DNA of 64,000 nt from NCBI GenBank assembly GCA_029448655.1, contig JACCLO010000014.1:1736001-1800000 (forward strand), read 5' to 3'. Both the position numbers and the translations under genes were made by a program. The notes under the pieces are model-generated. The model was not told the DNA's origin, made no database searches, and worked only from the letters and a program-made list of their open reading frames with translations. This DNA is from Wolfiporia cocos (taxonomy: Eukaryota; Basidiomycota; Agaricomycetes; Polyporales; Phaeolaceae). Numbering within the stretch: the stretch's first letter is position 1; each line of letters opens with the position of its first letter. Positions 1 through 16,000 of this stretch are shown piece by piece.

Positions 1-597
1 GCGGGGTCATCAGAGAAGTTGGGATTCTCGCGGGACCGATACTCGGCGTAGATAGCGCGGATATGTCGAGCACTTCGTAAGCACTCCCATTCGCCGGCAC
101 CCAGCCTCTGACCTCTGGGTCATTTTGCGCGATTCGAGCATATTGCCTGTAAGCTTCCTGCATCTGGGGGGCCGAGACCGCAGCGCCTTGTGTCACGGGA
201 GATCCGGAGAGGTAATCTCGCGACAGTATGTCTGACAAGATGAAATCCAATGACATAGGGTTTGGCCGCACAATGCGCGAGTTCGACGGCGGCGAGATTA
301 CTTCCGGCTGCTCTCTTCCAGAGCCTTCTTCTTCTGCATCCTCGGGCATGCATATAAGATCATCGAAGGCCAGGGGCTGAACGTCGTCCCATTCCGTCTT
401 GATGATCCGCTGATACTCGAGAGAACAAAACAAAGAGGTCAGGTCGTCCGCCGTAGTCATGGAGCGCAGAGCAGTAGAGCTTGAAGAGAAATGTCTCGGG
501 TACTGCCTGGACCAAGGGGTATCCGAGTTGGCATGGTATGCATCTTGCAGACAGCATAGGTGGTGGCTGACAGCTTGATAGCAGTCAGCCAGTCCCA
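1..597 (-). CDS. Unidentified protein, partial (3' part runs off the left edge)
   Basis: A single reading frame stays open from 597 down to the window edge (about 199 codons). At its 5' side lies a near-perfect short intron (647 to 598 on the minus strand, 50 nt) with a GTATGT donor, a CTGAT-type branch site and a TACAG acceptor, so the frame is probably an internal exon and the true start lies further upstream (to about 950). If there is no such intron, a start at 460 (MTTADDL) is the simplest alternative. The product has a Ser/His-rich first part, an acidic centre (PEDAEEEGSG) and a Pro/Ser-rich region followed by a helical stretch (QEAYRQYARIAQNDPEVRGW). I recognise no domain. It points away from the dehydrogenase at 1168, so the two genes share a divergent intergenic region. 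Confidence 0.45.
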
Positions 598-1167
598 CTG
601 TACATGAGTCGATCAGGGATAATAGAATGAGAATGAATAGGACATACATGTTAACAGCACAACAATATGACATACTACAAACTCCCAGTGCGCGGTGGAT
701 ATCGCCAGACCACAGCGTCGATCTTCTGCCTGCCAGCAATGGTCAAAACGTGCCTTCGGAGGGACCTGGACGCCAGTGGTAATTTGATTCAATTGATAGG
801 ATCTATCGCGGCCGCAGACCGATGTTATGTTGTGATGAGTACAACTTTGCTTCAGACCAGCATTCACTGTGAACACCGCTCCAAGTTTGCAGAGCAGACT
901 GAGCGTCCACCGGCGCCTGTGCGCCATCCCCACATGGAACGCGCCCACGTGACCGCGTCTCGACGATGTGGCAAAGTTATGACGTCGCGTGATGGAGAAC
1001 GCGTCATGACAAGCCTCGATGTGTCAGAAACGCCGAAGTACACAAAACGTCACTGCAGGCCGCAACATTGATCCAGCACAATATAAACTCTCTGCAAGAC
1101 GATGAAAGCCGCACTCAGCTTTCTCTCCCCTTCGGCTCACACACAGACTTCAGATCACACCGACAGC
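598..1167 (+). promoter_or_regulatory. Shared divergent upstream region of the SDR gene
   Basis: Upstream of the dehydrogenase start are a TATA-like ATATAAA at about 1080-1086, a palindromic CACGTG at 946-951, a CRE-like TGACGTCG at about 980-987, and further CGTCA/ACGTCA cores near 1002 and 1047. Such elements fit bZIP (ATF/CRE) and bHLH or bZIP binding. That they act on this gene is inference. The left part overlaps the unresolved 5' exon(s) of the minus-strand gene. Confidence 0.35.
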
Positions 1168-4350
<3,183 letters not shown>

Positions 4351-4692
4351 TCTTGTAGTTCAGAGTACAGGTAGCGTGGGCGTTGACAACTGAAGGGAGC
4401 AAAGCGGACGGTAATGAGGAACGTGCACAGAAGTGCACAGCTGGTGCGGTCGAAGTAGTAATAGGTAGCTGTGGCGTCTATGATTACAGTCACTCCGTGA
4501 CAAGACGTGACCGAGTACCATCCACGTGGGCGCCTAAACGTAGGCTTAAGCCCGCTTATAATGCGATCATTTGGTATGATCTCAGCCAGCCTTGAAGGCG
4601 ACTGCGGAGAGGAAGGCTGACAAGAGATACTTTCATGGCACACTTATATATTTCGTGCCAGAATTTGATAGTCGGAATCCGACCGCGGCTGT
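4351..4692. other. Intergenic: RBX1 promoter and TBCC 3' UTR
   Basis: 342 bp between two minus-strand genes. It holds the start-side flank of RBX1 and the 3' flank of the tubulin cofactor C gene. No coding frame joins to either gene. No clear TATA box is seen close to the RBX1 start. Confidence 0.4.
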
Positions 4693-5885
4693 TCATGCTG
4701 GCAATACTCTATCGAGCACATTATCCATCTCACCCAGCTCAACGTAATCAACAGGCCAGTCCGAATCTGCGACCATCTCTTCCTGCTGCATGAGCGACCA
4801 GTTTGGAGAAGGCGTCGGCCTGATATGTGAAAAGTCTTGCACGGCGAGGTGGTTATTCTGAGTGGAGATTGAGTAAACGCGCATATCACGCACGATAGTT
4901 GGGTCACTCACTGCTTGATCGTTCTCTTCCGCGCCGGCTCGTTGATGCAGAGAACGCGGATACCCGGCGAAGCGGATGCCGGAGCAGTGTTCGATAATCG
5001 GGTTGGATAACGCTGAGATGTACACGTCGACCTTCGAGGATGTGTGCATGCGATACTGAGGAAAGTCAGAAACACTTAGGGTGCCTCTTGCGAAGCGCGC
5101 AGACCTGATGGCAGCCCAGCACAATCACAGATAGTGACACGTCGTGGAGCAGCGCGCTGCCTTCGATCTTGGGCAAGATCAGCACGCTGTTGCGGACGTT
5201 GCGGACATGCAGGGAGGTGATCTTGAGCGTTGACGGAGAAGTAGAGGTTGTTGCATCGGAGCGATCAGACGGAAGCAGGCAGACGATGCATCGCTCGATA
5301 TCGGAGAGCGTGAGGTCGGACGATACTTGGTTTTGCCCCAGGGACAGTGAAGACAAGCCGAGGAACTCTTGCGATCGTCCAGAAATTACAAGGCCTGGCG
5401 CCGCTTGCTGCGTGGTCCCCAAGGGACTGGAATGATTGGATGTGAGAGCGCTGGACGCTGTGGTGGGAACCGTAGGCGCGGTCTTTGGCTTGCGTTTGAA
5501 CGCAAATCTGGCCTTTGGAGCAGCAGTCGCCCGGAGCTTCTCTACCTGTGCCTCCAGATCTCTGACTTTCTGACAGGAGCGTGAGCGTCCTGATATAGCG
5601 TGCTATATCACCCACGTACGAGCTCGTACTGCCGCTGATCGTAGCTGGGTAGGAAGCCGGTAGCGTCCGTCAATTCTTTTCTAAGCGTCACGATGTCGGC
5701 AGGCAGCTGATCCAGAATGTCTGAGGCAGCTGCAGAGGTGCTGTGCGAGTCAATGCGGGCAACCAGTTCTATGGGTCCGCTGCTCAGGAATGCGACGGTG
5801 TGGTAAGGAGGCACTGCAGACCAGCATGTTTCGACTGGAAGTGGATGTAGAATTCCCTGGCGAGGCTTTGGCTCGTTTCTGCCAT
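4693..5885 (-). CDS. TBCC: Tubulin-folding cofactor C (TBCC)
   Basis: GTPase-activating chaperone that acts with cofactors D and E to release native alpha/beta-tubulin. The N-terminal helical domain starts MAETSQSLAREFY at 5885 and continues through LPADIVTLRKELTDATGFLPSYDQRQ. The linker carries KARFAFKRKPK, as in animal TBCC. The C-terminal beta-helix (C-CAP/TBCC domain) includes LGCHQYRMHTSSKVDVY, with the expected arginine finger in the QYRMH context, then PIIEHCSGIRFAGY and SPNWS near the end. Secure exons are 5620 and upward to about 5785, 5569-5105, 5055-4912 and 4857-4693. The first intron (around 5785-5830) could not be fixed because the obvious GT donor gives the wrong phase, so a few residues after FYIHFQ are uncertain. 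Confidence 0.9.
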
Positions 5886-7006
5886 GACGCGGATTGGACT
5901 GAGAATATTGCACGAAGTTATTGGGCAATGCTTCGCCTAGACCGCAGCAGTTGGAAAGGGTATGGCTGGTCCTCAACTTGAATATCGATGCACACGATCA
6001 CGTGGAGGCAGACGCGTACGCGTAAAGACCGGCCCTGAAGGTGTTGAGTTGAACCTCTGCGGTCGGCGGTAGCAGTGCGGAGCGGCCGGAGCAGTGGCAG
6101 TGGAGGGCCCTCGGTCACCTCGAGCCTTCATAAAATGGGTGCTCTTCCTCAGGCATTGTCTCGTTTTTGCTGGATCTTCACCTGGCCGCATGCATGTGCA
6201 TGATGTCAAGACCAGGATCGTCCAACTCTTGTCTCGCGAAGTGATGAATAATATAGTGCGCGCTTGCACGAACGCTGCACTGTGTCGGTGTCGACATACT
6301 ACATGGCAGCAATATAATATATCATGTGGATCTATGTTCCATGATTCTGTGTTGATTGACAGCCCAATCTCCGTTCACATCACGAGATTGTACTCCTACT
6401 TGGAATGGTCAGTACATCGCCGCTTTAAGAACATTGTGCGTCATCTGCGAGTTAGTGGCGTCGACTGCATATAAAGCTCGAGTCCTCAGAACGAATCGCT
6501 GCCGCTTTATTCCATCAATCTCCTCATCTTCCGCTCGGTGCTACGAGCCCTGGCAGAGCTATTATACATTATGACGCTCAATGGGCCCGGGACGAACAGC
6601 GGGAGCATATGTCAGTTTCTCGTCAGAAGCAACTATGAATCAGAACGCTTATTCCCAGCTTTGCAAAAGGCTCCTGGAGCCGCTGAAGACAGCGGACGAT
6701 ACCTAGCATATATGGATCCTGTGGGTGGCCGAGGTCTTGCTCAACTCGGTAGCGGCCATCATGTTTTTCGGCGGCTTAGGCGCCAACGGAACGTGTTATC
6801 GTCGTTTGGTTCCATACAGCATCATCTCCTTAGCCGAACCGGCAGCATCGTCTTGGAGCCACAACGTCCGCTGCCGTAGGCCAAGGCTCTGTCTACCTTC
6901 CTTGACGACTGATAAATCTCAGCCACAACACGGCACGTAGCGGCGAACTTGCATATCTAGGACTGCTACCAAGATCACCGAATGATGCGTAATTGACCTC
7001 TGCGAT
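5886..7006. other. Divergent intergenic region between TBCC and the giant PH gene
   Basis: 1.1 kb holding the promoters of two divergently transcribed genes. Frames of up to about 125 codons exist on the plus strand (6094-6474, 6538-6879) but show no family resemblance, and none splices in frame to the next gene. One may be a 5' leader exon. No RNA gene was seen. Confidence 0.35.
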
Positions 7007-10000
7007 ATGTCAGAATACTCGACCACCGCACCCTCGATGGGGCCCAGGTCACCCATTTTTGGTACTGCGACCTTCTCGACTCTATCTCCTACTTCTCAAA
7101 CTCCTATGTCTCCATCGAGATTCTCCTCATCTGTACGCTCCGGTGAGTGTCAGAATGACGCCACACTTGGCCTGCCTATAACCTACTTGACCAGACACGC
7201 CCATCGCATCCTCCTATGACAGTGACGACGCGTCTTCTCAACGGCAGATGCGGCGGATCATTGTCTCGCCTTCTCCGACTTTCAGGGATACCGACAGCTT
7301 TACATACTCGGACGATTACTCTATGCGAGAAGTCGCTGAGGTAGAAGCGTCGCTCTCCGCAATCGACAATCAGCTTGACGATGTCCAGGACATGCTCAGC
7401 GAGTTCTCTCGCAGGTCGTCAAATGAACAGTCTACGTACACATCATACACCGGACCGTCTACGTATACGTCACATACCGGCCCATCCACGTTTACTTCGC
7501 ACACGGGCACAGGTTCCGGCTCTGGCTCGTCAGACTCGTTTGGCATTCAATCGGCGGTAGAAGCGTTGTTGGACCGCGCACCCCGACTCAGCACCATTTC
7601 GGAGCGCACGGAGAACACCCGCTCTCGTCCTACCTCGTACTCTTTGTCAGGAGGCAGCAGACCGAACACACAGCATTCTGCTGGTGACGCTAAACGCTCG
7701 TCGGCGAACCTGGATAGTAAGCCACTGCCATCGCTGCACACCAGATCGTCAACGGAGCCGAATCGCGTGGTGTACAATGGCGCTCGCGCGCTACCTCCCA
7801 CGCCCGTCGTAGGTAAGGTTGTAGAGAAAATCGCGTTCTTCGAGGACCGCGATCGCAATGCGACTATCGACACTCCGCACAAGCCTGGACACTCGCGCAC
7901 AGCATCGGCGCCGTCGGGGCCACGCTCACCTAGTCCATATGCGACGGCGCCTAGCCAGTCGATTCCAGCGGTGAGTAATTCTGGCTACGGCTACGGCACG
8001 ACGACAGGGAACGGCTCGCAGTCGTCGTCGGCGCCATATTCTGGAGCGAGCACAACCATGTCTTCGATGCTTTCACCCCCGCCGCACACGTCGACGTCCG
8101 CAGCCAGCTATTCGCGCGTCTCGCCCAGCACAGCCGCCACGGCTTACCCGCCGAAGACGGAGACGTACACGGGCTCCGCCACCAATTCAGAGACATACAC
8201 CGGTACCCGCTCGAACTCGAACACACTAACAATGACAAGCCTGAACACGCTTACGGCAACGCGGTCGTCGTCACAGACGCCGCGCGCGCTCTCGCCTAGC
8301 GAGGACACGACGGTAAGTCAGGTGAAGAACATCATGAAGAGATGGAAGGAACGCACGCCGTCGATGGGGAAGACTGTCGGTACGGGTAGCTCGGCATCGC
8401 CGCCGCGCACCGAGGGACTGTTCAGTATCCGCCGCCGCGCCAGCCGGGGCAAACGGACGCAGCAGACTCCTCCTCGTCAGCAGTCCGGCACGCGAAACAA
8501 TAGCCGCACAGCACCTGAGGCGGAAAGCACGAGCGGGGACGGCACTCTCAGCACCAGCGGATTGCTTCCCCCACCATTCGACCTCGCCCAACTGGGGGTG
8601 TACGCCGGCGCTAGTGAGTCCCAGGAGGTGAGCATTTGTTTATTCATCTACAGCTCTGCATACCCCATCGGTGATCTGCTGCTGGACGATACCATTGAGC
8701 ACTAACTCGCGATTTACAATTTCCAGCCACTGCGAATTGGCCTGTTGTGGTACTTGAATGTGCACGCCCCGCCACCTTACAGATGGCAAAGATGTCAAGC
8801 ATTGCTGTACCCCCACATGCTTCTCCTATCTTGGATAGCCACGGGTGGTGGACGCGGAATCGTGACCTTGGACCTGTTGAATTGCACAGAAGTCCGATCG
8901 GTGGCTTCGCCAACACATCCGATGGCGCAGGCAGATATAGGGACCATTGCCGCCCGTCAGCAGAGCCAACATGCAAGCACTGCCGGAGACGCGCAGTTGG
9001 GAGAATTGGAACTTGTACAAACACTCTGTCCGTTCCAGCTACTGTACAGTGACGGCATCGAGCGTCTTGGTGCTGATAGTCCACAAGAGAGGGTGCGTTG
9101 GGTCAGTGCGATATGGTGAGCCCCAATCTTGACCCGTTCGCGTTCATATCTGAGCGCTACGCTGCAGGGACGTGCTGGACCGTGCTGTCTCCATGCCAGA
9201 CCGTTCGATGTCGGGGTCCCCTACGAATTCTGTCCGCACGGGCAGATCATTCACTAGTACGGCTACCTCAGAATCGGGAAATGGGTCTGCGTCGACGCGC
9301 TACATGCCTCTGCTTGAGAATATCCCAGACATATCAGACCTCCAGTCCCTGTCAGGCTCCAGCGGGCCCAGCATCCTGTCTCGCGGTCCATCTCTCGTAT
9401 CCACGCATCGCACCCGTGCTGCGGACGATTCTGCTATATCTGGCCAGACGTACTTGTACCCAGGTGACCCTCGGGTCATTGGCCCGAGCAGGAGCAGCTC
9501 CATGAGGAGGACAAGTTCGCTCACAGACCTTGATCAAGAGTTCGCATCTGCTCTCAGGCGTGCGCGCGATGCGCGTCCTGGTCTTGGCTTTGGCATGAGC
9601 CTCGTTAGTGGCGTTCCGATGGGCGACGGGTCGCCCGTCACTGTGTCCAGCGGGCCCAGACTTGGACGTAACGTGTTTATGTCCCCTCCTCCCAGTGTTG
9701 GGCGGGGCGCTACCAAAAGCCAAGGCCAGTCATCTGGCAGCAGCACGGGCATCACGGATGAGGCGTTCTTCTCGGCGCGGACAGGGTCGGACGGCACAAG
9801 GCAGACATCGAGTTTCTATTCTTCCTCCTCGTTCACTAACGGGCTCACGACGACGGAGTCCAAGACATACACTGGATTGGTGACGGACGAGACGGTCATC
9901 GACATCGTCTCCGGTTCGGGGACGAACATTGTTCCTTCTACCCTGTCATTTAGAGGCACGGCGTCCGCATCTCTCCTGGGAGACTCGCACAGTGGCTCGA

Positions 10001-13000
10001 GTGATGGCCTGCATCCACCTGCCCCTTCGTCGCGAAGCGGCCTCTCCAGAACCGGAGGTGTCAGAAGGCGAACGCCCAGGAGCAGAGATAGGTCGTCCTC
10101 GTCTTCGTGCATAAGCAGTACGGAGGGGACTTCGGACAAGGAGAACTCGTGCACATATACTCCCACCATGAGCAGATCAATGACCGACGGCTTCAGCACA
10201 CTGGAGAGCTACACCAGAACAGACTCTTACACGCCTACTCCATCGTCATACTCTCGGGCGTCGGAGGGAACGCTCAGCGACTTGCCTCCGTCGACCGTGA
10301 GGAGCTCAGAGAGCTTGCCGCACGCACGTCCGCGAACTCCTTCGGAGTTGTCGTATGTCTCGCTGCCTTCTATTCCCTCTCTGGACACGGACTATGAGAC
10401 CGCAGACGTCTGCTCGACGGATTACGAGACGGCGCCGAAATGTCCTTCCGAGCCGATCACCGAGTACGAAACCGCAGAGATTTGCCCTTCCGACGTGACC
10501 ACCGATTACAACACCGCGGAATGTCGATGTGTTAAGCCAGGAGATGAAGGCGAGGAGGATGTAGTGAGCATCACTCCGCCGTCCTCTATCCCAACCATCC
10601 CCTCCCCTCCAGCCTCAGAGGACGGATTTGAGATCGTGCAAGCTCCCGACATAACGCCACCATCGCGGCCGTACAGGCGCCGTCCGGCTCCGAGAGCAGT
10701 GCAGGGGGAACAACGCGCGTCCGCTGATCTGGAGCGGACACCCTCGATACCAGAGGAAATGCTGTCGATCTCAGTTATTTCGCCCTCTGACGAGCCATTG
10801 TCTCCATCCGAAGAGCCAGAGTCACCTCCACGACGTCAAGACCGTCCTTTTTCTCGTATATCTGCAGAAGTTTCCTCCGTGTCTATTCTGGATCCATCTC
10901 CCATTCCCCCTTCACCATCTCCACCAGAGCTACCGTCAGTTTCTTCGGTGTCTTCGCCCACCGAGTCTTCCGTGACGCCCACACCATCCAGTGTATTGAC
11001 TCCATCAGCACCGTCAAACGTCCCACAGCCTCCCGCGTCTTCTAGTCCTGCTGTACCCACGTCGCTATGGGCTCCTGAAACAGATGGATCGTACGAATCC
11101 TCGATTGTGGGACCGTCTCCTTCAATACAATCATTGGCGATTCCGGAGGTGCCTGATGTATCGTTTGAAACGTCCTTCTTGCGACCTAGCGGATCCATTA
11201 TATCGTCTGAAGAGGCATTGACTCCAATATCGGAGATTAGCACGCCATCGCCGATTACTCTCTCGTCCTCGCGCTCGCCTTCGTTGACACCGACGCCATC
11301 TAGCATTTCTCTAGCTCCGAGTGTCCCTTCTCCGACACCTATGCCCAGTGAGGCGGCGCCCCATGTGGTGGCAGTGACTCGTACACCATCATCCGTGTCC
11401 GCTGCGTCTTCTGTCTCAATGCGCTCATCCATTCTGTATCCTCGGTCCTTATCCAACGTCCCACCACCACCCATCAGAGAACCATCGACGGTACCATCCC
11501 TGCTCCCATCCGTACGCTCACTGACACCAAGCAGAATAGTATGTATCCGTTTGTGATTTCTTTTTCGCGCAGGATATTGACATTGTGTTAGACTTCACCT
11601 CCTTCTGTACCCCTGCCTCCTTCACCAGCCCCTTCTGCGCCATCGGTTCCGCCTTCGCTGTCAATGAGTGTCAGCATAACCACCCCGCGTGGCGATGCGC
11701 CTTCGATCATGTCGACTCTGGAGACAATCGCGTCAGAAGCTCCTAGCCAGATCTTGACTCACGACGTCAACCGCCTTCTCCAATATCTTCACGAAATCAA
11801 CGACATACGAGGCGCGGAGAACAGGGATATGACAACCAACATACAAGAAATACGGCGGGTGCTTGAGCAATTCCGAGACGAACAGATTGAGATGCACCAA
11901 CGTACACAGGCGGAGATACAACAGCAACGCATACAGACGGAGATTCATCAGCGTGCACAGGCGCAACAAATACCCCAGATGCAGCAAATCCCTACTATGG
12001 TGCCCATACCGCAATTTCCACAAGTGCCGCCAATGCAGTATCCTCCTACACCAGGAGCTGTGCGGCTGCCGACCCGCCCACCCGCGGAAGAGTACAGGAG
12101 AGACCAAGAGTATCACATGGAAGAAAGAGAAATTCCACCTCCGGTGCCTCGTAAGGACAGAGCAGTCGGTGGCAGCACTGTGATATCCTCAGATGGACCA
12201 CCACGGCCGACACTCCTAACTCCTCCCCCCATGAGACTGCCATCCCCCGATACACTGTCGGAATCCATGTCGTTTCTTTCGTCTCACCATTCCGATGATC
12301 TCAGCCTCATGGAGTCAGTGCCATATCCAATCATGCGAGTACCGGGCTCGCCCTCATGGCCATCGGAGTCGAGTTCCTTTCCGGGGTCGTCGCCTCCATC
12401 GACACTAAGATCGCGCTCGCCTACGCCGCTCAGAGTCCCACCGTCGCGAGAGGGAAGCTCACCGCTCCCGCTGCCGATACCAATGAGGGATCAACCGCCC
12501 TCGCCGTCTGGATCTCCGTCACCACCTCCACCAGTTGTATCGCCAGCTCCGTCGGATGCAACGGCTCGCCCGGTGCCTTCTATTGACTACAGCCAGCTGC
12601 GAGACATGATCATTGCCGTGCGAGAGGAACTTGCCGTGTTGCGTGAGGGGCAAATGACGGCCGGGATGATCTTGGAGGAACTTCGTGGCAGGCCGGTTGG
12701 GCAAGACGTCGCCGACTGCTGTCGAAGATTGGAAGAAGCCATACAACGCGTCATGGATCAACGCCAGCGAGCCCCGCGCCCGCCGCCTCGCGACGATGTC
12801 TCTGAGTATCCGTCTGTCTCCGAATCATCCCTGGCAGAGCATTTCCGCCGCCTGCATGAAGAGTTAAGCCAGCAGCCTCCAATACAGATGCCGATCCCTA
12901 CTCGAGTCGGCCCATCATTTGACGAACGGATTGTTGGGATCCTATCAGAAGAGCAACCCTCTGTGCAACAGCCGGTGCTGGGACCACCTCCCATAACGCA

Positions 13001-16000
13001 CTTGAGATACCGCCCTGGTCCACGGGCCACTCGCCCTCGTAGCGTGAGCCCAGTCTTTGAAGTGGATCTGCCTCGGCGGCCGGGCACATTCCCTGTCACG
13101 CAACTCCCTCTCGGATATCCTGGCAGAGCACCAGAGTCGCGCTATCCCGGCAGAGAACCAGAGTCGCGTTATCCAGGCAGAGAAACAGAGTCGCGCATGG
13201 GTGACGCAGGGCGCGGGCCATCACACGGCTTGCCGCCTGGTCCTGATGCAAGAGCGCCATACCCACCTTCTACTGATCGGCCGTACCCGCCACCTGGCCC
13301 TCCTTCCGAAGAGCGAATGGTGTACCCGCCCCGTGTGCCCGGTCTCCAGAGCCCATATCAGCCTCTAACCGGGTTGGATGATGCGGCCGGTGGAATCGTA
13401 CCAGGTGAGGACATCGATTTCGACGAACAAGTTCGGAGGTTACGCGCTCAACGTCGCCCTGATGTCCCGTCGGGCTACTTCCATGCAGGGGTGAGTGATA
13501 CCGATGTAGCGCTCGTGGCTCGCTGCAGCAGACGTAATGACTCTATTTTCAGCGAACAGGCCCGCCACGTACCGCGCCGCCAGCACTCGCAGACGTACCG
13601 CCTCCACAGCAGGTATTCCCTCCAGGCATGCCGCTGCCTGGTGTGCAGCCTCCAGGTGCGCCACCTCCAGGTACCTTCGCACAGGTCCCAGCTGTACAGG
13701 TATGTATCAATGCTGCGATGGAATCCTCGAGCTCTAACATCGAATCCCAGTCCCTCTTGCAACTTCCTATCGACGATATACTGGCTCTTTTGAGGGTAGG
13801 TATTCTGACCGGACAAAGTCGCCATTTTCTCACATTCATGTCACGCAGGAGAACCGCAATGCACACAACGCTTCCCTTGAGCAACAACGCGAGATCATGC
13901 GGTATCTGAGAGACCTCAACGATTGGTTCGCTCGCGATGTGCACGACAGACACGCTGAAGTGCGCGGCGTCAATGAACGACTGGACCACATAGATGACGT
14001 CCTAGAGGAGCTTCGCCATGGTAGAGGACCTGGAGGTATGTGTCAGGCCATCTGTCTGCACTGTTTGGGGATAACATACTCGTGACAGTCATAGTGGCCC
14101 CGCCGCAACCAATGCCACCCAGAACCGAGGTGCCATCCGGACCAGGCATGCCAGAGCCTTTCGTCGTGCCAGATGCTGGACGTATGCAGGCATATCCTCC
14201 AGGCCCCGTCGCACCGCCGCCTGTGATCCCTCCGCCTGGTGGTTATGAGGACCGGACGCCCCCACACGAAGGACCCCCTGTGATCCCAGCGACGCCTCCC
14301 CCAGCACCGTACCCTGGGCCGGGAGCCCCCGTGCTTCCAGGATTCGCGTACCCTCCCGCAGCGCCGGTACTACCCTTCCCTCAGCCTCGTCCACCGGCAG
14401 TGTATGATGAAGACGTCGTCCCCTCATCTCCGGAGTACTCCTTGACTGAGTCGATTACTCCGACTGGCAGCAGCATAGAAGAATCACCCCCACTGTTCAT
14501 ACCAGGCCCTCCAGGTCCCCCTTTAGTCCTCCAGTCGCAAGGTCCTCCGGGAATCTTACAGCCATCACATCCTCCGACGCTCGTCCCTGTTCCATCGCGG
14601 GAGGGATCCCCGTCGTATCCACCACCAACTACTGAACCACGGGTGGGCACCCCGCGTCATCCGGGCGTGCGAGAACAGCTGTCCTCACCTGAGCAGCCTG
14701 CGGTATTTGTACCACCTCCTGGCGAGTTTGTCTCGATGCCAACGGCTCCAATGCCGCCGCAGCCCGAGATGATAGCGGCAGATAGACCATCCTCTCCGAC
14801 GCAAGCAACAACCACGATCGTTCGCCTGCCATCGCGATCCCGATCGCCTGGTCGATCGACTGTCCGATCACCACCTATACGTGTCATCGTACCGTCTGGG
14901 GCACCTCACTCCATGCGCGACGATGGCAGAGGTTCCTTACGACCAGAGTCTCCCGCCATTTCCTCAGGACTTTCAGGAATCCACCCGGCCGAGCCGACGG
15001 TTCGCGTTGGTAGGAGCCCGCCTCCAGACTTTGAGGGCGACCCTCGTGGATATCCGCAGGACCCTAGAGGATTCGCACAGGATCCTCACATGCGGGATCG
15101 TGCCGGTACTTTGCAACTCCTGCATTCCCCGTTGCCGCCACTGACACATCGTACTCTAGGACCCCCTCATCATGTGCTGTCTCGCTCCCCGTCGCCTGTT
15201 CAGATTCCGCGCTCGCCTTCAGAACAGTTCCGTCCGACTCGTCCCGCTCCAGAACAGGGTGCTGTCTCACCTCCAATTGGTGTTTATGATCCAGCTCAAC
15301 CCGGCGGTGGCTATTCGCCTTCTGAATCTCCGAGCGAAGGTGAGCCCACTTCCTGACATATCTGCAATTTCTAATCTTGATTTGCAGGGCCAATAGGCAG
15401 ACGTGAAGGTAAATTGATCGTTACGGTTATGTACAATGTGCTTAATTACTTTTGCAGATGTCGGACCACCATCCAGACAGCCCGTAACACCGATCGCTCG
15501 AAGCCCCCCTAGGGATCCGACCGTCATCGACACTTACGAAGAGCCGCATTCTCCTTATGGCCCTCTTCCCGTTCTCGAGCCGACAGGGTTGCCTGGCTCG
15601 CCCCCTGGTGGTCCCGGACCTGCAATCGACGTAGTCCGCTCGCCGCCGCCTATGGGTGAAGTAGGGCGCACTGTCTCCGGCCCAGGCGACTTGGCACTCG
15701 AGGAGGCTGAGCGGGAGCGGGACGAAAGGTTCGGTGCTCTGGAGCGGCGATTCGAAGACACGGTGTCGATGCTGCAGCATGCCGAGGAGGGTCGCGACGA
15801 AGCATTCAGGGCGAACGAGGACGAGAGAGAACGGCTGTTCCTTGAGCATGAACAACGAAGGGAGCAGGAGGCCGTCCAGCGGCGAGACGAGATTTGGAGA
15901 CAACTCGAAGACCGTCTGGCTGCTCTTACGCCGGCTCTTCTTCCTGTTCCTCCGCCTGATGTAGAACTTGCTGAGCCCGAGCCCGAGCCTCCAGTTCAAG

